Under the pieces are notes generated by a model. The model made no database searches and had not been told where the DNA came from. It saw only the letters and a list, made by a program, of their open reading frames with translations. Source: Paludibacter sp. (GTDB lineage: Bacteria; Bacteroidota; Bacteroidia; Bacteroidales; Paludibacteraceae). Taken from it: a stretch of 64,000 nucleotides of DNA. The number at the start of each line of letters is the position of its first letter. Positions within the stretch are counted from its first letter, which is position 1. The stretch is from the NCBI GenBank assembly GCA_019163375.1, contig JAFLKK010000007.1, forward strand, positions 469,813-533,812, read 5' to 3'. Shown here piece after piece: positions 17,856 through 25,547 of this stretch. Both the position numbers and the translations under genes were made by a program.

Positions 17856-20591
17856 TTAATAAAACATCCAATCCATGGTTTCTTCCACACCGCTTGCCGA
17901 TAATCCGGCATTGCGTTGTTTAATGGCAGTATCGGTAAAGCCAAGCACCAGACAAACGCCTTTGGGCAATAACAATTTATGATGCCCTGCCCTAAAACTG
18001 TAGGCATGCACATTCACCGCCGGCATACCGGCTATGCTTAACGCATTTATCAACACCGGTTCAGCCTGTCCGTACAGATTGGCCGAGGCATCGGTTTCGA
18101 GCATCGGAGGATGGGCATAGCGCTTGTGGTCATCGCGGAAATAACCTATCAGCAATTTTACCGGACCAGCCGTTTCAAATTCTATTTCCGTTCCGTCAGC
18201 ACGTTGCTTGGCCACATTTTGAAACCAGGCTGTCATCTTCACTAACTCGGGTGCTACCTCTTTAATTTTTGAAGGGAAATCATTGTAAAGGGAATCACCG
18301 ACCTGTAATTTCACTGCCGGATTCTTGCTTAATAATTTTACATCTCCCACATGAAGCGCCGGAATAACTGCTTTCGTTTTAGGCGCATTTTGTTGCGACT
18401 TTAGGAATGCCAGATTATTTTTATAGTTTTCAAGTTCCTTTTGGTAATGAATGTACAGCTCCGCCCAGGTTTTATTTTTTCCATCCAACCCACTGATCGG
18501 CACTGCACGTTGAGACGTTTGCATGCTGTTGGCATACCAGTACGCGTCTTTTGTCAACTCCACCAATTTGCCATAATGCTCCAGACTTTGTTCCAAAAAC
18601 GGAATCGCAGCATCCAGATTTTTGATATCTTTTCCCCATTGATAATCGAGGACTAGTTTGGCAGCTTTCACTTTATTGTTGAAAAAATAGGCAAACTCGC
18701 GGTAGCAATGCATATCGTTTCGCAGGCGTTCAAACTCGGCTTTATTCTTCGTCACTTTCCCTTCCACCTGATCGATAGCAGTAATGGCTTTATCGCCATG
18801 AGCAATGACTTGCGCAATAATGTCAAGCGGCATTTCACCTACGTGCGGTTGCATTTTCCATTCTTTTTCGACGTATTCAATCAGCTTTTCGCCTTCCGGA
18901 CCGCAACTTTCGTAAAATCCGGGCCAGATGGAATATTTATAGGGATTCACCAACTGGCTCATAAACATACCGAGCAACAGCGTTTGGCGATTGCCTTCAG
19001 TAATACCAAACCGACGCAATAACTTCGGAGCAATTTCGCCTGATTCATCGTAAGCCATTTGAATTCTTCGTGCATCAGTATCATTTATTCCATAATAATT
19101 GTCCAGTTGACCATTCCAGTAACTAATCTCGTCGGTGCGGTCGCGATGGCAGTTCCACGCATAACGCGCCCATGTTTTATACCACATCCAGTCGCGGTCT
19201 ATTTGTTTCAGGCGAGTGCCATCAGCTAGTTTATCAGCCGTGTAAGGATAATCCCAAAAGGATGCCTGCGGATAAAGATGAAGTCCGTTGGCACCATGAA
19301 TAGTATGCATGGCATTTACTGTTTTCTGAACAAAATCAGGCGAACTCCAACGCCATGGTTCCAGATTGGCCAATATATGCACATTATCGATATGCACATC
19401 CACCAGTTTACTCAAATCCTGATGCGTTTGAGCCCACGGTCCCCGTGGCTCATAGGTGGTCAGGCTTTCGCCCGTGTATTTGTTCATCGTGTACAAATTC
19501 TTGTAAATGCCACGAGCAGCCTCAATATCCATTTTAGCGTTCGTATCGTGTCCACGCAAAATGATAGGCGGTTCATCCGTACGTCCAAGGGCTTTCAGTC
19601 CGTCTTTTACACCCGGCAGAATCGTTTCGGTAAACCATTTCACGTCATCATCATAGGTATCCATGGCCTCGCCAAGTGTAATCAAAAAACCAATATTTGG
19701 ATATTTCTCTACAAATGCAGCAATGCTCTTGCGGGTATAATCGCTGATAAGCGGCGTGATGGGGCGATTACGATCCTGAGTTGCAATGCCATAATGCTCG
19801 GCAAAAGGTTTGGAAACAATGATGTTGTAGAACATCTGAATCACAAAAATACCGCGTTTATCAGCTTCTTTGGTAAGGAAAGTATAGATCTCCTCGTTCT
19901 TTTTAAAGGTAGCATCGTCCACTTCCACTGCAAAAGGATATTCCTTCAATTTTACCAACGAAGCAAAGGGGTGTCCGTTCCACAAATACAGCGAGTTCAT
20001 CCGATTAGCCACCAACATATCGAGGTATTCAATCCATTGTTTTTTATCGTAAAACCAGGGGAAACTCTCGGGAGTATACGGATATTCGTACACCGTGCGA
20101 CCCGGCAAATAAGTGGTCTTCTGAACGCCAATGCACGTCCCACGCATCACCATTTCGGGTGCATCGGTTAGATGTACAGGCAAGTCAAGCTTTTTTCCAT
20201 CTTTCAACCGATCGGCTATTTCCTGACAACCGTAGATAGCTCCATTGCCATCCGTACCACAAATTAATGTCGTATTTTTCTTTGTAGCAATAAAAAAGCC
20301 TTCCTTTTTCATCCCACCCGGCAACTGAATACCGAGCTTTTTCAGCACCTTCTTCAACTCCGGACTACTCTTTTCGAGCACAACAATACTCTTCTCCTTT
20401 TTTGATCCAAACTTTGACGTTTTACTTTCAACATCATACCCCCCGGCCTTCAACGACTTCACCAATATCCCGGTTCCAAAAACAACACGATTAGTAGCGC
20501 CGGGATAACTGTAAACATTGATAACTTCGCCGAATGCCCGAGAGGCAATCAACAACACAAAAACAACAACAACTAAACTTTTCAATCTCAT
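17856..20591 (-). CDS. GH138-type alpha-D-galacturonidase
   Basis: 911 residues from the ATG at 20589-20591; an ATG 13 codons upstream would spoil the signal peptide MRLKSLVVVVFVLLIASRAF. An N-terminal alpha/beta domain like the GH20 'b' domain (~25-140, ICGTDGNGAIYGCQEIADRL) precedes a TIM-barrel-like region (~140-500) with acidic loops GFLITLGEAMDTYDDD and NLEPWRW, and then a helical plus beta C-terminus. I place it in GH138, the RG-II chain A alpha-galacturonidase family; the same protein type stands next to the GH137-GH2 gene in B. thetaiotaomicron. The main alternative is another uronidase with a GH20b-like N-terminus. Two possible regulatory motifs lie upstream. Confidence 0.72.
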   Translation of the reverse strand: MRLKSLVVVVFVLLIASRAFGEVINVYSYPGATNRVVFGTGILVKSLKAGGYDVESKTSKFGSKKEKSIVVLEKSSPELKKVLKKLGIQLPGGMKKEGFFIATKKNTTLICGTDGNGAIYGCQEIADRLKDGKKLDLPVHLTDAPEMVMRGTCIGVQKTTYLPGRTVYEYPYTPESFPWFYDKKQWIEYLDMLVANRMNSLYLWNGHPFASLVKLKEYPFAVEVDDATFKKNEEIYTFLTKEADKRGIFVIQMFYNIIVSKPFAEHYGIATQDRNRPITPLISDYTRKSIAAFVEKYPNIGFLITLGEAMDTYDDDVKWFTETILPGVKDGLKALGRTDEPPIILRGHDTNAKMDIEAARGIYKNLYTMNKYTGESLTTYEPRGPWAQTHQDLSKLVDVHIDNVHILANLEPWRWSSPDFVQKTVNAMHTIHGANGLHLYPQASFWDYPYTADKLADGTRLKQIDRDWMWYKTWARYAWNCHRDRTDEISYWNGQLDNYYGINDTDARRIQMAYDESGEIAPKLLRRFGITEGNRQTLLLGMFMSQLVNPYKYSIWPGFYESCGPEGEKLIEYVEKEWKMQPHVGEMPLDIIAQVIAHGDKAITAIDQVEGKVTKNKAEFERLRNDMHCYREFAYFFNNKVKAAKLVLDYQWGKDIKNLDAAIPFLEQSLEHYGKLVELTKDAYWYANSMQTSQRAVPISGLDGKNKTWAELYIHYQKELENYKNNLAFLKSQQNAPKTKAVIPALHVGDVKLLSKNPAVKLQVGDSLYNDFPSKIKEVAPELVKMTAWFQNVAKQRADGTEIEFETAGPVKLLIGYFRDDHKRYAHPPMLETDASANLYGQAEPVLINALSIAGMPAVNVHAYSFRAGHHKLLLPKGVCLVLGFTDTAIKQRNAGLSASGVEETMDWMFY

Positions 20592-20705
20592 ACCTAAAAA
20601 AACTAATATTCCAACTTTTAATCTCAACAAAAAGACGCTAAAAACATCCGCTTGTACTCAATTTCACCTATCCTTAAACTTTATAAATACAGATATAAAT
20701 CAGGG

Positions 20706-20713
20706 GACGTAAA
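20706..20713 (-). promoter_or_regulatory. GACGTAAA octamer upstream of GH138
   Basis: Perfect copy 114 bp before the GH138 start; a related AAAGACGCTAAAA lies nearer the gene at 20631-20643. Position relative to the gene is more distant than for the other copies. Confidence 0.35.
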
Positions 20714-20767
20714 TAATCTCCTTTTCTGATTTTAGCACTAAAATGTATTTATTCAACAGCTGTTCTT

Positions 20768-20955
20768 ACATCAGCAGCAATGAAATAATTTGTAGAATTG
20801 CCGTGCATACATCAACGGCAATTAAATAATTTGTAGAATGGCCGTTCATACATCATCGGCAATCAAATAATTTTTAGAATTGCCGTGTATACATCAACAG
20901 CAATTAAATAATTTGTAGAATGGCTTCTCGTATATCATCAGCAATTAAATTCTAT
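20768..20955. repeat. 41-bp tandem repeat array, about 4.6 copies
   Basis: Units begin at 20768, 20809, 20850 and 20891, with a partial fifth unit to ~20955. Each contains acatca-n-gcaat followed by aaataatttgtagaa. Across unit junctions TTGCCGT and ACGGCAA pair as a 7-bp stem with a ~10-nt loop; the pairing is perfect at the first junction and weakens towards the end. It lies between the divergent GH138 and aminotransferase genes. Confidence 0.85.
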
Positions 20956-21030
20956 TGAGATGAAAGCTTCAAAATACACTATTTTTTATATAAATTCCCC
21001 ATATCACCATCCTGTCTGCATCAAAATGCT

Positions 21031-21038
21031 TATCTTTG
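21031..21038 (+). promoter_or_regulatory. Bacteroidota -7 promoter element before leader peptide
   Basis: TATCTTTG matches the TAnnTTTG consensus. Transcription would begin near 21045, giving a ~185-nt leader before the aminotransferase start. No clear -33 TTG is seen. Confidence 0.6.
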
Positions 21039-21062
21039 CAGCGTAAATACAAACACATAGAA

Positions 21063-21134
21063 ATGAAATTGTTCAACCAACTGATTATCGTCATTCTTAT
21101 CGTCATCGGAATCCAACGGATTTGCCGAAGGTAG
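21063..21134 (+). CDS. Branched-chain amino acid-rich leader peptide (attenuator)
   Basis: A 23-codon ORF with ATG at 21063 and TAG at 21132, about 18 nt downstream of the predicted transcription start. Residues 7-17 are LIIVILIVIGI; overall 7 Ile, 2 Val and 3 Leu make up 12 of 23 residues. It is followed by a strong hairpin terminator and then the aminotransferase gene. Codons 20-23 and the stop overlap a segment (21122-21131) that can pair with the terminator's 5' arm. This is the layout of ribosome-mediated attenuation: stalling at Ile codons would free the antiterminator segment, while a ribosome reaching the stop would cover it. It could also be a chance hydrophobic micro-ORF, but composition, position and alternative pairing argue against that. 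Confidence 0.78.
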   Translation: MKLFNQLIIVILIVIGIQRICRR

Positions 21135-21179
21135 GACGTACGTAATCATATACGATATTTTCCAATCCCCTTCAGGCAA
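21122..21179 (+). promoter_or_regulatory. Predicted antiterminator pairing
   Basis: TTGCC (21122-21126) pairs with GGCAA (21175-21179) and GAAGG (21127-21131) with CCTTC (21169-21173), leaving A21174 bulged. This 10-bp structure uses the 5' arm of the terminator and so excludes it. Confidence 0.65.
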
Positions 21180-21204
21180 TGCCTGGAGGGGATTTTTTAT
21201 TTTA
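21164..21204 (+). terminator. Intrinsic terminator (attenuator hairpin) between leader peptide and aminotransferase
   Basis: Arms 21164-21177 and 21181-21194 pair over 14 positions with one G-U, closing a 3-nt loop, and are followed by a T-rich run (TTTTTTATTTT). It sits upstream of the coding gene rather than after one, with only ~25 nt to the start codon, as expected of an attenuator. Confidence 0.88.
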
Positions 21205-21229
21205 TTCAATTCAAAAAAACTTTTCAATT

Positions 21230-22435
21230 ATGAATGCAAGCACTCACATCCCGTTTGCCCGTCGTATGGACGGAGTTCCCCGATCGTTTATCCGCGAAAT
21301 ACTAAAGGTCGCTATTTCGCCCGACATTATTTCCTTTGCAGGTGGTCTGCCCAACAAAGACCTGTTCCCACTCGAAGAACTGCACGAATGCGCCGACCTG
21401 CTTCTGTCCGGTTCCGATCGCAACATTTTGCAATACGCCAACACCGAAGGCTATCTTCCTTTGCGCGAACAAATAGCAGAACGTTATGCACGCAAAGGCA
21501 TGGTGATAAACCCCAACAATATCCTTATCACCAACGGTTCGCAACAGGGATTGGACTTGCTGGGCAAAGTATTTATCAACGAAGGCGATGCCGTGCTGAT
21601 TGAAGAACCGGGATATCTGGGTGCTATACAAGCTTTCTCCATTTTCAAACCGGAATTTTGTACCGTACCACTTACTCCCGACGGCATCGATACAGAAAAA
21701 ATGAAGCAAGTGGTGGAGGCTACTCATCCGATTCTAGCTTATCTGATTCCAAATTTTCAGAACCCATCGGGTATCAGTTATACCGAAGATACCCGCCGGA
21801 AAGTAGCCGATATTTGCCGTGGAAAATCCATGTTTGTAGTAGAAGATGACCCTTACGGCGATATTCGTTTCAGCGGTGAACCGAAACATTCGCTGCATCA
21901 CTACCTTCCGGAACAAACCATCCTGCTCGGAACATTCTCGAAAACCGTGGTACCGGCTTTCCGCATGGGTTGGATAGTGGCTCCCGATGAAGTGATGGAA
22001 CGCCTTGTGATAGCCAAACAAGCCGCCGACCTGCACACCGACTATTTTACACAACGCCTGCTGCATCTGTATCTTGCCAACTATGACATAGATAAACATA
22101 TCGCCAGCATCAGCAAGTTATATGGCGAGCAAGCAGAGGCTATGATAGCTGCCATCGAACGGCATTTCCCAGCCGAAGTACAGTTTACACGCCCCGAAGG
22201 CGGCATGTTTCTGTGGCTCACCCTACCCGAAGGACAAAGCGCCATGCGTCTTTTCGATTTGGCAATACGCGAAAATGTGGCGTTTGTTCCCGGCAATCCG
22301 TTCTACTTCGGAAAAACCGACGTGAATACCTGTCGCCTCAACTTTTCCTGTTCCAATGTTCAGGATATTGAAATTGGCATTCGAAAGTTGGGAAAAGCCA
22401 TTGAGCAGCTACAGCATAAGCACATCACTATATGA
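21230..22435 (+). CDS. PLP-dependent class I/II aminotransferase (LysN/MocR-domain-like)
   Basis: 401 residues from the ATG at 21230; an in-frame codon at 21179 would lie inside the terminator stem, so this start is preferred. Fold-type I aminotransferase: FAGGLPNKDLFP near the N-terminus, NFQNPSG (substrate Asn), VEDDPYG, and FSKTVVPAFRMGW with the PLP Lys. The family includes 2-aminoadipate/leucine-type and aromatic aminotransferases with broad range. The upstream Ile/Val/Leu-rich attenuator suggests expression answers to branched-chain aminoacyl-tRNA supply, hence perhaps branched-chain amino acid transamination (inference). It is an isolated plus-strand housekeeping-type gene lodged between PUL genes. 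Confidence 0.9.
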   Translation: MNASTHIPFARRMDGVPRSFIREILKVAISPDIISFAGGLPNKDLFPLEELHECADLLLSGSDRNILQYANTEGYLPLREQIAERYARKGMVINPNNILITNGSQQGLDLLGKVFINEGDAVLIEEPGYLGAIQAFSIFKPEFCTVPLTPDGIDTEKMKQVVEATHPILAYLIPNFQNPSGISYTEDTRRKVADICRGKSMFVVEDDPYGDIRFSGEPKHSLHHYLPEQTILLGTFSKTVVPAFRMGWIVAPDEVMERLVIAKQAADLHTDYFTQRLLHLYLANYDIDKHIASISKLYGEQAEAMIAAIERHFPAEVQFTRPEGGMFLWLTLPEGQSAMRLFDLAIRENVAFVPGNPFYFGKTDVNTCRLNFSCSNVQDIEIGIRKLGKAIEQLQHKHITI

Positions 22436-22459
22436 TGTTGGCAAATACTATAGAAACAA

Positions 22460-22494
22460 AACCGCCGATAAAGCATTCAACTTTATGGGCGGTT
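22460..22494. terminator. Bidirectional terminator between convergent genes
   Basis: Arms 22460-22473 and 22481-22494 pair over 14 positions with one mismatch around a 7-nt loop. A T-rich tail follows on the plus strand (ggttttattt) and, on the minus strand, TTTGTTTC, so it can serve both the aminotransferase and the GH78 gene. Confidence 0.8.
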
Positions 22495-22518
22495 CTGGTT
22501 TTATTTCAATCAGGATAA

Positions 22519-24708
22519 TCACTTGTAACTGACCACTACCTCCTCTTTTCCTTCAATCAGCAGACGGTACTTGTTACCTTCTAACTTTTCAACAAGTCCT
22601 TTGCTGGCTTTGGGTTTCGATTTACTTACGAAGGTCAGATAACCTTTTCCTTCAGTGGCGGTAACTTTGATGTTTTTTTCGTTCATGTACAGTTTGATCT
22701 CCCCCTTTGGTGTTGGCACGGTTCCTTCCATCCATTTCATTCCGCCAAGGTTGGGAGCAATGGCAAATTCGCTATAACCGGCTTTCACTGGTTGAATGCC
22801 GAGATAATACTTGCCTAATAAATAGATCGGACTGGCTCCCCAGGCGTGGCAAAGACTTTTGCCGTAAGGGCGACCGTACATGGCCAGATGTTGTGTGCCT
22901 TTGTCGATAGTGTTATATTTTTCCCAAAAGGATGTTGCTCCTTCGCGAATCATGCCGCCCCAGTAATCTTTCATCTCTTTCATCACCGCTTTTTGCTCTC
23001 CCATGGCGCACAGGGCTTCCAACTCGTAGAAACGCATATAGGGTGTTGAGATTTTCATTACCGAGTCGTTCATCAGTACCGATTTTTTAATTAATTGTTG
23101 CTTTTCGGGCGAAAGGTAATTGAAGAAAACGGCAAACATATTGGAGTAGCGGGTAATCTGTTCTTGCTGTTTTCCATCAAAACGATTATGTACCAATGCT
23201 TTCTTCGTTTCGTTCCAAAAGGCGGGCTCCAGTTTGCTGCGCAAGGCCGTTGCCAGATCATCGTATTTCGCTTTATCGGCCGAATTCTTAGCCAAATCAG
23301 CACAAAGTGCCATCGTCTCGAGACTTTTGCAGAACAGCACCTGCTCGTACGACAATTCGCCGTGCTTGTCCATATAGCCATCGGCCCAGTCCACAAACAC
23401 CCAATCGCCGGTTTGTCCTTCTACCATGCCATTTTTATTGGTACGGCCGAGTACATAATCCATCATGCTTTGCATGCGGGGATACACTTGTTGGATAAAA
23501 TGCGTGTCGCCGGTGAATTTATAGTAGTCGTAAATGGACAGAAACCAGTAAAAAGTATAGTCCATAATGGTGTTGGTATGACTCGTTACCGGATCTTTGC
23601 CACGCAACAACCAAATGGTTTTCTTTACCGTTTCGGCATCGAAAAACAAATAATAATTCATCAAATAACTTTGAATAGCATCGCCACTCCAGGTCCAGCG
23701 ATCGCGTTTGATGCCATCAATAAAAAATTCGCGCGTGGTGAGTTGCATGGTGTATGCTCCCACTTCCCACATGCGGTTCACCTCTTCGTCGTTACAGCGG
23801 AACGAACCTTTTTGCACTTCGGGTTTATACTCGTACAACATGCTTACATCCGCATAACTCACGCCGGCATCTTTGGTAATGTAAACATAACGGAAAGCTT
23901 TATTATTTCCCAAGGTATAATTGTCCTCCGATTTCGAAGTCACGTTGCGGGCTTCATCAGTCACCGACGAGGCGTCCAACGACAGTCGGTCCAAGGTTTC
24001 GCAGAACTTAGTATCCAGTGCTTCTTCGGGGCTCTCTCCGTAGTACATATGTACTTTCCCGGTACCTTTCAGTCCTTGCAATTTGATAAATCCAAAGGTC
24101 TCTTTGCCAAAATCAATCAGTTCACCATCGTTTTTCTTCTCACGCTTTACGGCTGCCATAGGTTCGGTGGGTAATTTATATTTCGACGGGGACGTGTCAG
24201 CCGATTTAAAACTGTCAGAAGTAGCCGCATCCATATAAATAGTGGCTGAAGTGTCGCTGGCCTTCCCGCTTTCGTCAATCCATTCTTTGTCCTCGTAGGT
24301 TACTTTCCAACTAGCATCAGTGTTTACAGTTTTGCCTTTTACAAAAATTGTGGGCGGCGTAGCCTGATTCCATACTTTAATGTTCAGACTGTGCTTGCCG
24401 GCAGGTAATGTGAACTTTGTTGGCATACCAAATTGAAGTTTGCCATCCAACTTGATATTGAACTTTCCTTCCACGGATATTTCAATTTCTTCGGCTGCTG
24501 CCAAATCAATCTTTTTGCTGAACTCCACCAACACATAATGACTGTCCATTTTCCAAAAATGAGGAAAAAAGGCACCTCGTTCAGTGCGACGGTTGTTCAT
24601 CTCGTTGCCGAGCCAAATCTCGTAATCGCCCGGATACCAAATCCACGACTGGGCAGAGGAAAACAGCGTCATTGCTGTAAATGTAAGAAGAAAAAGGGTA
24701 CGTTTCAT
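22519..24708 (-). CDS. GH78 alpha-L-rhamnosidase
   Basis: 729 residues from the ATG at 24706-24708, chosen because it begins the signal peptide MKRTLFLLTFTAMTLFSSAQ; the longer reading adds 31 polar residues. Beta-sandwich N-terminal domains (~25-290) precede an (alpha/alpha)6 barrel (~300-640) with the GH78 blocks REFFIDGIKRDRWTWSGD and GATSFWEKY (general base Glu), then a C-terminal beta domain. Inverting alpha-L-rhamnosidase. The trio GH78, GH141, GH127 in the same order occurs in the B. thetaiotaomicron RG-II locus (BT1001-BT1003, from memory), supporting an RG-II side-chain rhamnose as target. A GACGTAAA octamer lies 62 bp upstream. Confidence 0.88.
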   Translation of the reverse strand: MKRTLFLLTFTAMTLFSSAQSWIWYPGDYEIWLGNEMNNRRTERGAFFPHFWKMDSHYVLVEFSKKIDLAAAEEIEISVEGKFNIKLDGKLQFGMPTKFTLPAGKHSLNIKVWNQATPPTIFVKGKTVNTDASWKVTYEDKEWIDESGKASDTSATIYMDAATSDSFKSADTSPSKYKLPTEPMAAVKREKKNDGELIDFGKETFGFIKLQGLKGTGKVHMYYGESPEEALDTKFCETLDRLSLDASSVTDEARNVTSKSEDNYTLGNNKAFRYVYITKDAGVSYADVSMLYEYKPEVQKGSFRCNDEEVNRMWEVGAYTMQLTTREFFIDGIKRDRWTWSGDAIQSYLMNYYLFFDAETVKKTIWLLRGKDPVTSHTNTIMDYTFYWFLSIYDYYKFTGDTHFIQQVYPRMQSMMDYVLGRTNKNGMVEGQTGDWVFVDWADGYMDKHGELSYEQVLFCKSLETMALCADLAKNSADKAKYDDLATALRSKLEPAFWNETKKALVHNRFDGKQQEQITRYSNMFAVFFNYLSPEKQQLIKKSVLMNDSVMKISTPYMRFYELEALCAMGEQKAVMKEMKDYWGGMIREGATSFWEKYNTIDKGTQHLAMYGRPYGKSLCHAWGASPIYLLGKYYLGIQPVKAGYSEFAIAPNLGGMKWMEGTVPTPKGEIKLYMNEKNIKVTATEGKGYLTFVSKSKPKASKGLVEKLEGNKYRLLIEGKEEVVVSYK

Positions 24709-24769
24709 TTTATTCAGATAGTTGAGCCTGGAATAAGAATTCAATTCAAGACGATTTTTACTTATTATG

Positions 24770-24777
24770 GACGTAAA
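24770..24777 (-). promoter_or_regulatory. GACGTAAA octamer upstream of GH78
   Basis: Perfect copy; on the coding strand TATTTTACGTC, so it overlaps a TAnnTTT-like -7 box. It lies 62 bp before the start codon. Confidence 0.4.
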
Positions 24778-24852
24778 ATACTTGTTTTTGTAACGTGTCA
24801 TCGGCCTTGCTAAAAATAAAACTACAAATATGCTACTTACAGATGTTTTTTT

Positions 24853-24860
24853 TATTTTTG
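24853..24860 (+). promoter_or_regulatory. Candidate -7 promoter element for the ORF6N gene
   Basis: TATTTTTG fits TAnnTTTG, 35 bp before the ORF6N start. The surrounding run of T makes chance matching easy. Confidence 0.4.
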
Positions 24861-24895
24861 TGTTTACAGAAATTTATCCTTAATCCTTTTATTCT

Positions 24896-25456
24896 ATGGA
24901 ATTACAACAAATTCATACTAAAATTCATGAAATTCGAGGTCAGAAAGTGATGATAGACCGTGATTTAGCAGAAGTATATGGTGTTGAGACTCGGGTTTTA
25001 AACCAAGCTGTCAAACGGAATATTGAAAGATTTCCAACTGACTTTATGTTTCAATTAACAGACATCGAATATGAAATCTTGATATCACAAAATGTGACAT
25101 CAAGTTGGGGTGGCGTAAGAAAACTTCCATATGCATTTACCGAATTAGGAGTAGCTATGCTTAGTAGTGTGCTTAACTCGAAAACGGCCATTCAGATAAA
25201 TATGGGAATTATGCGCGCATTTGTCGCCATTCGTCAACATTTAATATTAAAACCTGCCGATAATATCGCCGAACTTCACACCGAGTTGAAAGAACTGAAA
25301 GCTTACATCGAAGATATTTTCACCGACCAAAACGATATAAACGAAGACACCCGCATGCAATTGGAGCTTATCAATCAATCGTTAGCCGAAATGCAAACAG
25401 ATAAAAAACTATCAAACAAACCAATAAGGCGGATTGGGTTTAACACCGAACAATAA
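24896..25456 (+). CDS. ORF6N-domain DNA-binding protein
   Basis: 186 residues, no signal peptide. Residues ~5-95 form an ORF6N domain ([54 protein letters not shown]), found in phage antirepressor-type proteins and widespread as single chromosomal genes in Bacteroidota. The C-terminal half is a helical, coiled-coil-like segment ([19 protein letters not shown]). It is divergent from GH78 and convergent with GH141, interrupting an otherwise co-oriented RG-II enzyme trio, so it looks like an accessory insertion. Function in the cell is unknown; a regulatory role on this locus has no support in the sequence. Confidence 0.88.
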   Translation: MELQQIHTKIHEIRGQKVMIDRDLAEVYGVETRVLNQAVKRNIERFPTDFMFQLTDIEYEILISQNVTSSWGGVRKLPYAFTELGVAMLSSVLNSKTAIQINMGIMRAFVAIRQHLILKPADNIAELHTELKELKAYIEDIFTDQNDINEDTRMQLELINQSLAEMQTDKKLSNKPIRRIGFNTEQ

Positions 25457-25547
25457 CAGCTTACCCAATAATTACAACTTAAGGTATCAACCGATTACAA
25501 TAAGAAGATCAACAGCAAATATCACGAAGTCATATCATAAAATAATA

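Noticed and set aside
17856-20591. GH67 or GH115 alpha-glucuronidase
   Set aside because: The N-terminal GH20b-like domain is shared, but I do not see the GH67 catalytic region, and the gene neighbours point to GH138; kept only as an alternative.
20768-20955. Possible CRISPR array
   Set aside because: Repeat units of 41 bp are directly adjacent with no unique spacers, and no cas genes are in the window.
21030-21227. Minus-strand 65-codon frame over the aminotransferase leader
   Set aside because: It merely reads the reverse of the attenuator region and lacks family features.
21179-21229. Upstream extension of the aminotransferase start
   Set aside because: The added residues would be encoded by the terminator hairpin and T tract; the ATG at 21230 is followed by normal family sequence.
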